Shown: positions 1-13,030, counted from the stretch's first letter. The stretch is DNA of 64,000 nucleotides from Pogostemon cablin (GCA_023678885.1 CM042983.1:25836279-25900278), one strand, 5' to 3'. The notes: generated from the sequence alone by a model not told the origin. Numbers and translations: made by a program.

Positions 1-414
1 AAAGTTCCATACATGAATGGATAGCTGGCCATGCAGGGTGTGTGATGGAGTTGGTTATAACCGTCGAGATTCATTTTAACCAACTGAGAATCCAGCTGGA
101 AGTCGGTTACACGCACTGGTCCTGTAACTTTCTGTGCATGCATGAAGTGTATATATTGCTGTGATTCATGCATATACGAATTGTAACACATTTTGCTCTC
201 TCAATCAATAAAAGATCTCTCTCTCACAGTGGATGTAAGCTTGTGAAAACAAGCTGAACCACTATAAACTCATTCTTCTTCATACAGTTACACAAACACA
301 CACAAACTCAATTTGATATCATATGTGATCAATTTTCTTGGATTCAATCCATTGTTTGATTGTGTATTCATAGATTAGGTTGATTGCTACTCAGTTATAT
401 CATAATCTACAACA
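1..414 (+). mobile_element. 5' LTR (partial) of Ty1/Copia element 1
   Basis: Bases 1-414 align without gaps to 4843-5256, the right part of the 3' LTR; the first 215 bases of this LTR lie left of the window. I counted six differences in 414 bases (about 1.4 %), all transitions, so insertion was recent. The LTR ends in ...ACAACA, just before the primer-binding region. Confidence 0.95.
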
Positions 415-417
415 AAG

Positions 418-435
418 TGGGGCCGTCTGTGGGAA
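418..435 (+). promoter_or_regulatory. Putative primer-binding site of Copia element 1
   Basis: TGGGGCCGTCTGTGGGAA begins three bases after the LTR end and starts with TGG, as expected for a site pairing with a tRNA CCA tail. I do not assign the tRNA. It differs from the initiator-Met type site seen at 37636. Confidence 0.6.
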
Positions 436-486
436 ATCTAGGCCACAAAATAGCAGCAATCAACATAGAGAGGAATCAAGAAGAAA

Positions 487-3400
487 TTGAAGGAAGTTGA
501 CACCGTGGTTGCAACTAAGTTTGATATTGAGAGGTTTACAGAGAAATCTGACTTTGGTTTGTGGAAGATCAAGATGAGAGCTATCTTGGTACAACAAGGA
601 TTGGCAGAAGCTATCAAGGACAAACCAGCAACAGTTGCAGAAGCTGCACAAACAGCCATTGAAGCCACTGCAGAAGCTGATATCCAAGAAAGGGCCTTAA
701 GTGCCATTGTATTGTGTCTTGGTGATAAAGCTTTGAGAGAAGTACAGAGAGAGACATCTGCAAGAGCTGTATGGAAGAAACTTGAAGATCTGTACATGGT
801 AAAATCCCTTGCCAACCGTTTATACTTAAAGCAGAAACTATACTCCTTTAAGATAGTTGAAGACAGATCAGTCCTAGTTCAGCTTGATGAGTTTAACAAG
901 GTGTTAGATGATCTAGAGAATGTTAATGTGAAAATTGAAACAGAAGATAAGGCCTCAATTTTGTTGTCAGCTCTCCCAAAGTCCTTTGAAAGTTTCAAGG
1001 ATACACTTCTATTTGGAAATAGAGAAACTATAAGTCTTGATGAGGTTGAAATTGCTCTGAAGACAAAGGAGTTTCAGAAAGTTTCAGAAGATCAAGGAAC
1101 ATCAGGAGAGGGACTAATGATCAAGAGGAGTGATCATGGTAAAAGGAACAACAGGAAAGGCAATTCTGATTCAAAGAAACAAGGAAACAAGACTGAGCAG
1201 TCAAATTCAGATAAGGATGGAAGAAAGTGCTTTCACTGTCATGAACCAGGCCACTACAAAAAGAACTGATACAAGTACAAAGCAGAAAAGAAAAGGAAAG
1301 CAGAAGCTGGTAAAGATGGACAACAAAGAGTGCAAGCAAATCAGGTGATAAATAATCAGAATCAGGCCACTGATTATCCTGAGGCACTTATTGTTGGATC
1401 ATCAAAAGGATCCATGGATTGGATCCTTGATTCAGGATGTACATTCCATATGTCTCCTATGAAGCATTGGTTTACTGATCTTAGGTTGCAGGAAGCTGGA
1501 TCAGTTTTACTAGGGGATGATCACACATGTCAGATAAGAGGTATTGGATCCATCATGCTGAGGATGCATGATGGAATTACTAGGACACTGACAAATGTGA
1601 GGTATATTCCAGAACTCAAAAGAAACTTGATTTCTTTGGGAATTTTAGATGCTTCAGGCCATGATTTTAGATCTAGAGGAGGTTTACTCATTGTTAAGAA
1701 AGATGAGTATGTAGTAATGAAAGGAATCAGAAAAAATGGATTGTATATTCTTGATGGACACACAGTAGTTGGACAGAATCATGTCTCAACTGGAAGTGAT
1801 GAAATTCACTTATGGCATGGAAGATTAGCTCACATAAGTGAGAAAGGATTACAAGAATTGTCAAGGAAAAATGTAATCAATATCAAATCAACTGACAAGC
1901 TGGATCAGTGTGAGGATTGCATTTTTGGTAAAGCTAAGAGGCTGAAGTTTGGCATTGGTGAACATACAAGCAAAGCTAAACTTGATTATATCCATTCAGA
2001 TCTGTGGGGGCCTGCAAGAACTCAAACAAAAGGAGGAGGCAGGTATTTTATTTCATTTATTGATGATTACAGTAGGAAGATATGGATATATATACTGAAG
2101 TCTAAGGATACAGCCTTTATTACCTTTAAGAATTGGTTAACTGAGGTAGAGAATAGCTGTAATAACAAGGTTAAGATATTAAGAACTGATAATGGTCTTG
2201 AGTATTGTTCTGATGAGTTCAACAAGTTTTGTAAGGAGAGGGGAATCATGAGACACAAGACAGTACCAGGTACACCACAACAGAATGGTGTTGCAGAGAG
2301 GCTAAATCAGACCTTGCTTGAGAGAGTTAGGTGTATATTAAGTAGTTCTGGTCTTTCTAAAGATTTCTGGGGTGAACTGGTTAGTACAGCAGCCTTCCTA
2401 ATCAATAGATGTCCATCAACACCTCTTAAATTCAAAACTCCTCAGGAAGTATGGACTGGAAAGGTTGCTAATTACACCAGGCTCAAAGTTATAGGTTGCT
2501 TAGCTTATGCACATGTTAAACAGGATAAGTTAGCTCCAAGAGCCATCAAATGTGTCATGATTGGATACCCTAAAGGTGTTAAAGCTTACAAAATGTGGAA
2601 CATTGAAGGTAGGAAGATTATGATAAGTAGAGATGTTACCTTTAATAAGGCTGTTATGCCACTAAAGCCTCAGGATCAAAGTAAATCTGAAGCTGAGCTT
2701 GAGGTGGAGCCTGTGAACAAGATTCAGGTGGATCAGTTTAGAATTGAAGAAGAGACAGTACAAGAAGGAACAAGTTCACCAAGTATAGATGATCAGATTA
2801 CTTCTAATACTGATGAGCTTCTTAATAACTATCAGTTGGCTAGAGATAGACAAAGGAGATCTATTAAGACTCCAGCTAGGTTTGCAGATGCTGATATAGT
2901 GTCCTTTGCACTATATTCTGCAGAGGATATTGATTCATATGAACCTAGAAACTATCAGGAAGCAATGAATAGTAAGGATAATGCTAAGTGGAGTGCTGCT
3001 ATGCAAGAAGAGTTGCTTTCATTGGAGAAGAATCAGACTTGGAAAATTGTTCTGAAACCAAAAGATCAGAAGTTGGTGAGCTGTAAATGGATTTACGAGA
3101 AGAAAGTTTCACCTGAGAGAATTGGTGGTGTTAGATTTAAAGCAAGACTAGTTGCTAGGGGTTTTTCTCAAAGGGAAGGCATTGATTACACAGAGATATT
3201 CTCTCCAGTTGTGAAACATTGTTCCATTAGGATATTGTTGGCATTAGTTACTCAGTTTAATCTGGAATTGCATCAGATGGATGTAACTACAGCCTTTCTT
3301 CATGGAAATTTGGAGGAGAAGATCTATATGACTATTCCAGAAGGAGTTTCAGTTCAAAACTCAACTGGTAAGGCTTGTTTACTCCTAAAGTCACTATATG

Positions 3401-4503
3401 GATTGAAACAAAGTCCTAGGAGATGGTATCTGAGATTTGATGAATACATTGTCAAATATGGTTTTGAAAGAAGTAATTTTGACAGTTGTGTATACATCAA
3501 ACAAAATAGTGACTGGTATGTTTTCTTGTTGCTGTATGTTGATGATATCTTAATTGCTTGTAAGTTTATGGATGGGATTACAGCTGTGAAGGAAATGTTA
3601 AAATTTGAGTTTGATATGAAGGATTTGGGTGAAGCTACTGTTATATTGGGAATGAAAATTAAAAGGGATAGATCAGTTGGTTCTATTGTGTTGCATCAGA
3701 GCTCATATCTAGAGAAAGTCCTCAAGAGGTATAATATGGATCAAAGTAAAATTGTATCTACTCCTGTAAAGCAGGGATTAGCTCTGTCAGCTCAACAATC
3801 AGCTAGAACTAGTGAAGAAGTGTCAGAAATGGAGAAGGTTCCTTATGCTAATGCAGTTGGCAGTCTCATGTATGCCATGGTGTGTTGCAGACCAGACTTG
3901 GCTCATGCAATGAGTTTGGTGAGCAAATTCATGGGAAATCCAGGAAGAGATCATTGGGAAGCTGTTAAGTGGATTCAAAGATATATTAGAGGCAGTTTAA
4001 CAACAGGTTTGTATTTCAATAAGTTTACTTCTAACATTGATTTTCTTGCAGGTTATGTAGATGCTGATTATGCTGCAAACTTAGACACAAGGAAGTCACT
4101 ATCAGGCTATGTGTTCTGCTTATTTGGTACAGCTATCAGTTGGAGATCAACACATCAATCAGTGGTTGCATTATCTACAACTGAGGCTGAGTTTATCTCA
4201 CTCACAGAAGCAGTAAAGGAGGGCTTGTGGTTGCAAGGAATTTTGTCTGAGTTTGGTGTAATACAAGAATCAGTATTAATACATTGTGATAACTCTAGTG
4301 CTATACATTTGTCAAGACATCAGGATTTTCATGAAAGGACAAAGCACATAGATGTAAGGATGTATTTTGTTAGAGACTTAGTTGAAGAAGGGAAAGTTGT
4401 GGTTAAGAAGGTTGAAACAGCCAAGAATCTAGCTGATTTCCTCACTAAGGCGTTGCCTAGTTCAAAGTTTGAGCTATGCAAAAGTCTTATCAATGTATGC
4501 TGA
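487..4503 (+). pseudogene. Copia gag-pol polyprotein with one in-frame stop
   Basis: One reading frame of 1,339 codons encodes a full Ty1/Copia polyprotein, broken only by TGA at 1267-1269. Gag runs to about 1270 and ends in a CCHC zinc knuckle (C-F-H-C-x4-H) whose last Cys codon is the TGA. Then come the aspartic protease (D-S-G at 1429-1437), the GAG-pre-integrase HHCC zinc motif (LWHGRLAH, CEDCIFGK), integrase with catalytic Asp in SDLWGP, Asp in RTDNG and Glu in NGVAERLN, reverse transcriptase with YVDD at 3535-3546, and RNase H with ADYAANLDTRKSLSGY and TTEAE. No ATG lies in frame between the upstream stop at 466-468 and codon 574; the expected start is TTG at 487, so the Gag start codon may also be mutated. 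Gag resembles the Tork/Tnt1 side of Copia, but the lineage is tentative. Confidence 0.93.
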
Positions 4504-4616
4504 ACATATCAGTGGAGAGTTCAGCTGCTCTCTTGAAAAGCAGTGTGCAAGTTGGCTGTCTTGATAAAACAGTGAAGTGAAGGAGTGATTGAAGTATTGG
4601 TTGAGTATGAAGTTTT

Positions 4617-4626
4617 AGGTGGAGAA
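4617..4626 (+). promoter_or_regulatory. Polypurine tract of Copia element 1
   Basis: The purine-rich AGGTGGAGAA lies directly before the 3' LTR start (TGTGGTG...), the expected place for plus-strand DNA priming. Confidence 0.7.
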
Positions 4627-4627
4627 T

Positions 4628-5256
4628 TGTGGTGAAAACTACATACTAATGAGTGATCAACATTAGGATGAGTGTGTGTGTGTTTAAGATTGAAGCTGAT
4701 GGTGATGCATGAGTGAAACGGTTGCACCAACATCAGCAGAATCAAGAAACACACAAACAAGCAGCAAGGCTACACCGGGTGCATCAGTTGTGAGCAGGGT
4801 GACTTGTGGCCGTTGTACAGTTCGCATCCGAACGGTTTCTGGAAAGTTCCATACATGAATGGATAGCTGGCCATGCAGGGTGTGTGATGGAGTTGGTTAT
4901 AACCGTCGAGATTTGTTTTAACCAACTGAGAATCCAGCTGGAAGTCGGTTACACGCACTGGTCCTGTAACTTTCTGTGCATGCATGAAGTGTATATATTG
5001 CTGTGATTCATGCATATACGAATTGTAACATATTTTGCTCTCTCAATCAATAAAAGATCTCTCTCTCACAGTGGATGTAAGCTTGTGAAAACAAGCTGAA
5101 CCACTATAAACTCATTCTTCTTCATACAGTTACACAAACACACACAAACTCAATTTGATATCATATGTGATCAATTTTCTTAGATTCAATCCGTTGTTTG
5201 ATTGTGTATTCATAGATTAGGTTGATTGTTACTCAGTTATATCATAATCTACAACA
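4628..5256 (+). mobile_element. 3' LTR of Copia element 1
   Basis: This 629-bp LTR begins TGTGGTG and ends ACAACA, the TG...CA form. Its right 414 bases match the partial 5' LTR at the window start. It holds AATAAAAG at about 5049, a plausible polyadenylation signal in R/U5. The base run after it begins TGATG; the matching left target duplication is outside the window. Confidence 0.95.
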
Positions 5257-5569
5257 TGATGATATTGTTACGTCTCTTCTAAATGTTAAAGAAGCTCTAA
5301 TTCAAAGAGGCCTTGTTTATGAAAATCAGTTCTAGGCGTATTGTAAAATAAAATATTATTTCATCCTACATAATCATTTACAATTATTAAAAATCAGTTC
5401 TAGGTAGTTTAGCTTAAAAAGTTATATGGAACGATCTCTGTTGATACGTGTTCTTAGCTTGTTATGATTGGGATTAATGAAGGAAATATATTGGGTTAGC
5501 AGAACTAAGATCTCATGTCCTCACTTTACTTTTTTCTTATAATTTATTATTTTACTAAACTTTGATTTT

Positions 5570-5654
<85 letters not shown>

Positions 5655-6674
5655 ATTATTCAAATTAAACATGGCAAAAGCTCATGCGCCCCCGGGGACA
5701 TGGGACACGTTCCGTGTCTCCATGTGAACACAACTTTTCCCCTCCATATTCTACTTAAACTTATGTATTGCTAGGGAGTTTAAATTGTAAAGGGGCACGA
5801 AAATTGCAAAGGGGCACGGATCTAAATCGTGTGTCCAGGTGCACAAGAGACTCACTCATTAAACATTGATTTTGGAGCTTTTCAAAATCAATTCTCTAAT
5901 GAATGCCGATTTGAATTAATTCCCCGAGGTACTTAAAAATTGAGTTGATTTTCTATAAAAACTTAAAGAAAATTTATATTCCTATGGAATAATTGAATAC
6001 TTCAACTTCATGGTCAAATATGATCATTTATTCCAATTTTATATTTCATCTATTTTATTTTATTAAACTTATTCGTTGTACTGTCAATACCTGACACATT
6101 GTATTGTTTAGGCTTCATGAAACTTTGCAAGCCCTCATTGCTGGGTAGAGCCTCCTAACTTTGTAGATAACCTATTTGATATTTCTTGTTCTTGTGATTC
6201 TTAATAGATCCGCAATCGTTTGTTTTTTTTTTTTAAAAATACATGTTATGTATCACAATTAAATATTTAAGTTATCTTTAAGCTTGTAATAAGAGTTTAA
6301 TGATCAATTGTTATGGTAATATATTTTAATAAAAAAATTATTATGAAATACCAAGAGGAATACTATGATTAAATAACTACCCTTTGGACCAGGCTTTTAC
6401 CCATCCCAAACAAATGTGTTTTAACCCATTGCATCCTTAATTCCACAGTTTTCTTATTGTAGTTCAAAATGTTTATCCACAAAAAGAACATATCTTATGA
6501 AACAGTTGTCGGAATTCCAGTCAAACAGAAACAGGGTTTAGACGATTTGGTGGAAATTCTTCTGTCCTGTTTGCAAACAAGATTAAAACAGTAAAAATCA
6601 CTCTTTCTCAAAAGCTATGTTTCTTAGTTTTTGATTAAAAGAGTGGTTCCAAACAAGAAGTGATGACTGCAAAT
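5257..6674. other. Spacer with (TA)n tract and one MITE
   Basis: No coding frame of note. It contains a perfect (TA)n run at about 5572-5650 and a MULE-type MITE at 5673-5857 (listed separately). The rest is AT-rich sequence leading into the 3' end of the E2 gene. Confidence 0.7.
5673..5857. mobile_element. MULE-type MITE, copy 1, with 9-bp TSD
   Basis: A 185-bp non-coding element flanked by the exact 9-bp direct repeat ATTAAACAT (5664-5672 and 5858-5866). It starts GGCAAAAGCTCATGCGC and ends GTGCACAAGAGACTCACTC; the ends are imperfect inverted repeats shared with copies at 12820, 15389 and 25522. A 9-bp target duplication is typical of Mutator-like transposons. Confidence 0.85.
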
Positions 6675-9600
6675 TCATCTATCAGAAGCTACTTTTCTCT
6701 TCCTAGAGAAGCATCTCCTGGCTAGTGATAACTTGGACCTCACTGGAGCAATTTCGTCCTCACTCTCGTCTTCGCTATCCAACACAATCACAGCCTCAGC
6801 TGTATGTGAACTTTCAACCTCGTCCACTTGTTTGAAACCAGCATTACTCTCCCTAAAACAAACCTCATCAGAGATTGCATAATCTTTCAGCTTTAAAGAC
6901 ATTTTCGACTTGCCAGCTGCGCCAACTGCTTGTTTCCCTGTTTCATTGCAACACATAACATTCTCTGAAACAACTGATGATATATTTGATACTGGACCCA
7001 AGTTCTCCTTTTCACTTTCGCCGTTTCTATGATGGGAAGAAACTGGAACTTTTAAGGAGAGTTTCTTTCCTGTGGCTTTTAGTATACAAGGATTTCCAGT
7101 GTGTCTGAATGAATTATGATTAGACTCTTTCAGGGGTTCACACTCATTATGCTTCTTTGCATAATCATGACTTGAGACATTGTTGATGTCCTTGTCACCA
7201 TTTGCCTCATTTCCTCTTGATCCCAGAGACTGTAGTGATAGCTTCCTGTGCTCGGTAATGGATTTGGATGCACACGATCCTTCTATTTCAGACTGTGGCA
7301 ATGGGTTAGTAGAAGATGTAGATGTGAAATCCCATTAGTTAAACACACGATAAACTTACTTGAGATGTGCTCTGACCCGCATGAGCCTGAGTCCCATGGC
7401 TTCCCCCAGTGCTTTTGGTTTCACCAGCTCTGGCATATCTTTCTGTCATGGATCTTGCATTATGATCAAAAGCTTGTCTATTATATTTGTAATCTCTGCT
7501 CTGCAAAATATTCAACAGATTTCACAATTAAGTAAACAAGTTAGTGAAAATTTCAAGAGAAGTAGCTGCACACACCGCTTCATGCATAAGACCATCATCG
7601 GGGTTTGGTTCACTTAGTAGAAGTCCAATGCTTGTTAAGACAGTTGAAATGTTCAAAGATGGTTGCCACATGCCCTGCATGAAGAAGAAAACTGAACTTA
7701 GGAATTGAAAAGCTCATAAATGCCAGTAATTAACTAGCATGCCACTCTTCTCATGACCATAGAGATTATATTGTATAAGCTGTAGAGTTGATAGCATATA
7801 GTTTCCATTCTGGAGTAGACGATCATTATATCAGCTCAAATTCTGCAGTTGCCTTCCAGAACTATACCATAAGTTTAACTTCTCACTTAAACCCCCAAAT
7901 ACTGTCATTTTTTTTCTCTGTCCCGTTCATTAAACTAAACTTCACCATCACACGGGCAAAAACAGGAATATAACAAATGTCTACAACCATATTAATTCAG
8001 GTTCCCAAAACTTCAGTATGCTTCTTAGCCTGGAAGGAATATGCTGATAACTTAGGAAAGAAAAAAGCATCATTCGGATTAGTTATATGTTATCAGCTAA
8101 AACCTAGAGTAACAAATTCAGAGATATGGAAAAAGCAGGATAAAGTACTGCGAGTGCAAAACTGGCACATCATATAACTGCTTCAGAAATTCATTATTCT
8201 GCAGTAATTGTCACAAATTGTGGAATTGATGGCTGACTTTTGTGAGTGCCACGGTGTCGTGCACAATCTGGCTTAACAAGCATTAAAATAAAACTGACAT
8301 TTGAACTAAACACAGGCATGTGCAAGTGTGCATGTGGGAGTGCTTATCAAGGACAAGGCAACGTATGAACCTACAAAAAGTAGTAGCTATTCCAAAACAA
8401 TTTCAAATGATGAACATGATCATAAACAACAGAACCAATTTAGATGACCATGAATGAAAAGAACATCAACAATTTCATTGTCAAAGTAATAAGCAGTTCA
8501 ATTTCTAAAAAATCATCACTATACAATTGCACAAGAAGGTTCTCAAACAGTAGAATTTCTTTATACAGGATCAATTGGAAATTCACATACTCGATTGATA
8601 CTAGGGTTCCAATCAATCAAGTCAAGCAGAATACAGCTTGTTTGAAATATTATCAAGGTACAAAGCATATTTTTGAACTTGGTTGATAAACAATCTCAGC
8701 GGGGTTCGAGAAGTTTGATACTTATAATCGATTTTCTTATTGAGCTCAAGCTCAAGACGAGCTTTAGACTTTTATCAAAAAAATAAAAAAGTCTAATTGA
8801 GCTTTTTGTAACTTTTGTAACCACGCTCAAAGAAGCTTTTATCAGACGATTTCAAATTGAATATCAAGTTATGTAATTTGATTTACAACCCTGATTTCAA
8901 AATAACAAATAGGACTTCATTCCTTACTGACCGCTTGACTCAACTGAATAAGATGAAGGGGAAATATCAAAACGCTGGAGCATTACTCCAAGTCCAAGAG
9001 AATTGCAAAATAAATGGATTCAGAGAAAAACTTCTCTATAACCGAGTGTATCAGAAATGGCCTCAGACAATTCTCCATATCAACTGAACCAATAGAGTTC
9101 TATATACTAACTTTAACAGTTCCATTTCATCCAGCCAAAGTATCAACGAATTATACATCTAAAAGACAAGTAATGTACACTCCCTCAATGAGCTACACAG
9201 TTGTATTAAAGAAACAATAAATATGCAAACCTTAGGTGGGAGATTGAGGATATCCAAGCAAATACGGCCCCCATTGTCTATATTTGGATGGTATATAGGC
9301 GTCGCAAAAGTCACAGTTGGAGGCTGAAACGGGTACCTTCACGTAGCAAAAACAAAAACCCTTACACATTATCTGAAACAACAAATTTCCCTAATAAATA
9401 CTTCAATTGAAAAGAGCTCAACGGCATAAAAAACACACACACACACACACACTATCGGCAGAGGGGGATTCAATACCTTTCGGGTATTTGTATCTTGATT
9501 TTAAACACTCCATTAGCGTAGACGGTTCCTTCAGGTCCTTGAAGGACTTGAATCGAAATACAATGTTATGCAAACAGTGTAATTTAATGGAGTAATAGGA

Positions 9601-9751
9601 AATGTGTAGAGATGGAGAGCATACGAGCATCGATGGAGGTGAGAGAAGAGTCGTCGGAAAGAGTAGGAAAAGAGGCGCCAGGCGGTGGGTCGGTGAGAAG
9701 AAGCTTCAGTTCTTTCTGCATTCGAAGAATCAATCTAGCGCCTTGAGCCAT
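6675..9751 (-). CDS. UBC37: UBC37/UBE2T-like ubiquitin-conjugating enzyme E2
   Basis: Six minus-strand exons join in phase: 9625-9751, 9477-9546, 9231-9336, 7576-7674, 7360-7500 and 6675-7292 (1,161 nt, 386 aa), all with GT-AG introns. The third intron is 1,556 bp. The start MAQGARLILRMQKELKLLL is typical of plant UBC37, the counterpart of animal UBE2T. The UBC fold covers about residues 1-150, with HPN at 82-84 and the catalytic Cys at residue 92 in GRICLDILNLPP. The E2 accepts ubiquitin from E1 and passes it to substrates; UBE2T works with FANCL in DNA crosslink repair, and by homology this may act in the nucleus. The last exon adds about 205 residues of polar, probably disordered tail ending in a VIVL-acidic SUMO-interaction-like motif (349-361) and a basic RKRK run (378-381). 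No inactivating change was seen. The gene symbol is by recognition, not by search. Confidence 0.9.
9431..9452. repeat. (AC)n microsatellite in E2 intron 2
   Basis: About 11 CA repeats lie inside the 140-bp intron 9337-9476, about 25 bp from its splice donor. This could be a polymorphic marker. Confidence 0.9.
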
Positions 9752-10149
9752 GCTTCCTTTACTCAAATCTAAACCTACATTTCACTACTCCTTGATTTTA
9801 TATGATTTCAATTCAATTTTGGGGATTTCTACTGAAAAAGGAGCCAACGGAAATTATTAGGGAAAATTCCAAATCTAGCCCTATTTGTAAAAAAAATAGC
9901 AATACCAACTATGAACAACTTTTCTAGACATTCTAACAATTTGCCACTTTTTGGACATTAATGTCCTCATCCTTTTAAAATGTGATATTCACCTCTTTAT
10001 ACACTCGTTTTGACTCGAATTTTCGATAGTTTCTTCCATTTTAAAATAGACATAGTTCATTACGACAATATTAGACTCAGCATGCTTCCGTACATTAATT
10101 AAACATGATTAATTTTGTAATTAATCAACTTAAAACAGTAACAGTACTT
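9752..10149. other. Upstream region of the E2 gene, no further feature
   Basis: AT-rich, non-coding. It must hold the E2 gene's 5' UTR and promoter, but I see no convincing TATA box or other element. Confidence 0.5.
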
Positions 10150-11700
10150 TTTTTACCGCAAATTCACCTGATGAGGGTCGTGAAAATAAGTCTTCTTGTT
10201 TCGTTTTCTTGGGTAAAACACTTGAAGGTCTGTAGGAAGTTGTTTCATAACAGGATATCCGCTCCGGTGTCATGAAAATACATCGGTGGAGTCTTCAACT
10301 TGTACCATGGGTTACGATCTGCTCCTCCGATTATAATTTCTGCTTGCCTGGTTCCTCTTCTAAGAGTTAGCACGTTTTGAGAGAAATCTCTTCCTAATAT
10401 AATTGAAAAATCTTCGCCTGAGTCTTTAAGAAAGACTCATTCCTTTACTGTGCAAATATCGGCTCTTGAATCAATGTATGCAGCAAAATACTCCGCCTGA
10501 TGCTCCTTATATATCATCTCTACAGTGATATATATTGAGAATGGACTCGTAGTCATGGGTAGTTCAGAGCATTTATATTGAACTTTATATCTTTTCCCTT
10601 TGATCGTAAACTCCATTTCCTCTTGTAATCTTTCCCAAGGTTTGTGATCCTCGAGAAATTCCAGTCCCAATACTAGTTGTTCTGGTAATCTTCCTGCAAT
10701 TCCTTCGATTATTAGCTCAAGATCACCGATTTTGAGCTGTCTTTGATATCTCCCAGTGGTCTATTGTTGGAGGTAATACAAGACATCATAAGGAATAAAG
10801 TTTTTATTTTTGGTGATATCAATATTACTTCGACTCCTCTCCATCCTTCTGGGCATTTCAGTTCACCTTTTGTTGTGAACTTCTCTGGCTCCTAGATTAC
10901 CTCCATGATTGGTTTCTTTCTCCATCTCTCACTGATCATTCTGTCATCTTGGAAAGAAATCATTCTCTACTCGAATTTGAGGCTGTCTTGCCTATTTCAG
11001 ACTAGTTTATCCTTGATCCGCAAATCCATGTGGTGAATTGATGGCAACTCCATTATTTCTGGCTTAGTTGTGCATACAACTCTCTCGAACACTTCCTGTA
11101 TCTCAATACACTCCTTCATTTAGAATAAATTCGAATGATGAGTGTTGGATAGAGCATACGAGATACTGTAGGTAATAGAGTATGGCGCGTTCCCTTCTTT
11201 CATCAAATCTTTATTCTTGAAATCTTGATGAAGGGTGAGTACTCTATTGAAATCTCGATCCGCCAGATTATAGGCAATCCTTAGGTAGATGTAGGATGCC
11301 ACCTTTCCTACGTATATGTTTCCTGAGATTCCTCCCAGGCATGCTTCTTTCGTGTTCTTGATCCTTTTATCAAAGATCGCAATATCGATTAGTGTATCAA
11401 TATCCTCTTTGAATGCTGCTTTGATAAGGATCTGAATAGCTCTGATATGGATCCAAGACATTGTCCGAGCCACCTCTCTCAGGAGTTTACTGAGTTCTTT
11501 CTTGATCTTATTAATAGGAACTAGCTACATCTCCATTATATTTCCCGTGATCTCCATAGGGATGGCAATCTCCCCTTCGGTCACCTTATATATGATGTGT
11601 GCTTTCTATTTTTGAGACTGAGGAACCGCTTCATTCGTCCTACCGTGAATACATCGTATAGATGGAGTCTTGGATCCTCCTCTATGATTCTCATGGTTGC
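10150..11700 (-). pseudogene. Endogenous pararetrovirus (Caulimoviridae) relic
   Basis: Decayed minus-strand coding sequence of a plant pararetrovirus. The segment 11120-11473 resembles the movement protein of caulimovirids (30K superfamily), which carries virus through plasmodesmata. The segment from about 10190 to 10750 resembles the aspartic protease part of the polyprotein: an active-site motif at 10458-10472 reads D-S-R-A-D instead of D-S/T-G, and a second conserved block begins at 10257-10271 (D-T-G-A-D). In-frame stops at 10437-10439 and just after the second block break it. Only about 400 bp lie between the movement-protein and protease parts, so most of the coat-protein region appears deleted; reverse transcriptase and RNase H are absent. 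It cannot encode a virus. Family confidence is good, genus open (florendovirus-like is my guess). Confidence 0.75.
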
Positions 11701-12000
11701 TGTTCTAAGTGTGCGTTTTGTATGGTTACGATTTTTTAATACTATTATAAGATTTTTCTGAATACCGACGGTTGTTGTTCTAATGTGTGCGTTCTTTATG
11801 ATTACAATTTTTTCTGAATACTATTATAAGATTTTTCTGAATACCGACGTTTGTTGTTCTAATGTGTGCGTTATTTATGATTACAATTTTTTCTGAATAT
11901 TATTATAAGATTTTTCTGAATACCAATGGTTGTTGTTCTAATGTGTGCATTTTGTATGGTTACGATTTTTTTAATACTATTATTAGATTTTTTTTAATAT
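11696..12000. repeat. 79-bp tandem repeat, about four copies
   Basis: The marker TGTTCTAA recurs at 11701, 11776, 11855 and 11934, giving periods of 75, 79 and 79 bases. Each unit runs through TGTGTGCGTT, TATGRTTACRATTTTTT and ATTATAAGATTTTTCTGAATACC. It directly abuts the pararetrovirus relic and may be part of its non-coding region. Confidence 0.85.
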
Positions 12001-12759
<759 letters not shown>

Positions 12760-12819
12760 TGATCAAGTTATTAGGATTAATTAATAAAGCGTAAAAAGTA
12801 TGTAAGATATATAGTTTAT

Positions 12820-13030
12820 GAGTTAATCTCTTGTGTCGTCAGGTGTACAAGGTGTGTAAGGGTACAACATTTTGTTTTAAAAATGGTACATCATTTTTGT
12901 TCTAAAGGTTACATTTTCATTTTTTTTTCTCAAAAAATAAAGTGTGCACATCCTTATACTAAAGGATATACCATTTAATATTAAAGGGTATTTGGGCGCA
13001 CAGTGTCCTGGGGGCACACAAGTTTTAGCT
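12820..13030. mobile_element. MULE-type MITE, copy 2
   Basis: A 211-bp member of the family at 5673 in reverse orientation: it starts GAGTTAATCTCTTGTG and ends GGGCACACAAGTTTTAGCT. The flanks ATAGTTTAT (12811-12819) and ATGGTGTAT (13031-13039) agree at seven of nine positions, consistent with an eroded target duplication. Confidence 0.7.

Noticed and set aside
8700..8840. GAGCTCAAGCTCAAG-rich stretch in E2 intron 3, similar to the hAT MITE interiors at 39333 and 43222
   Set aside because: No terminal repeats or target duplication could be placed.
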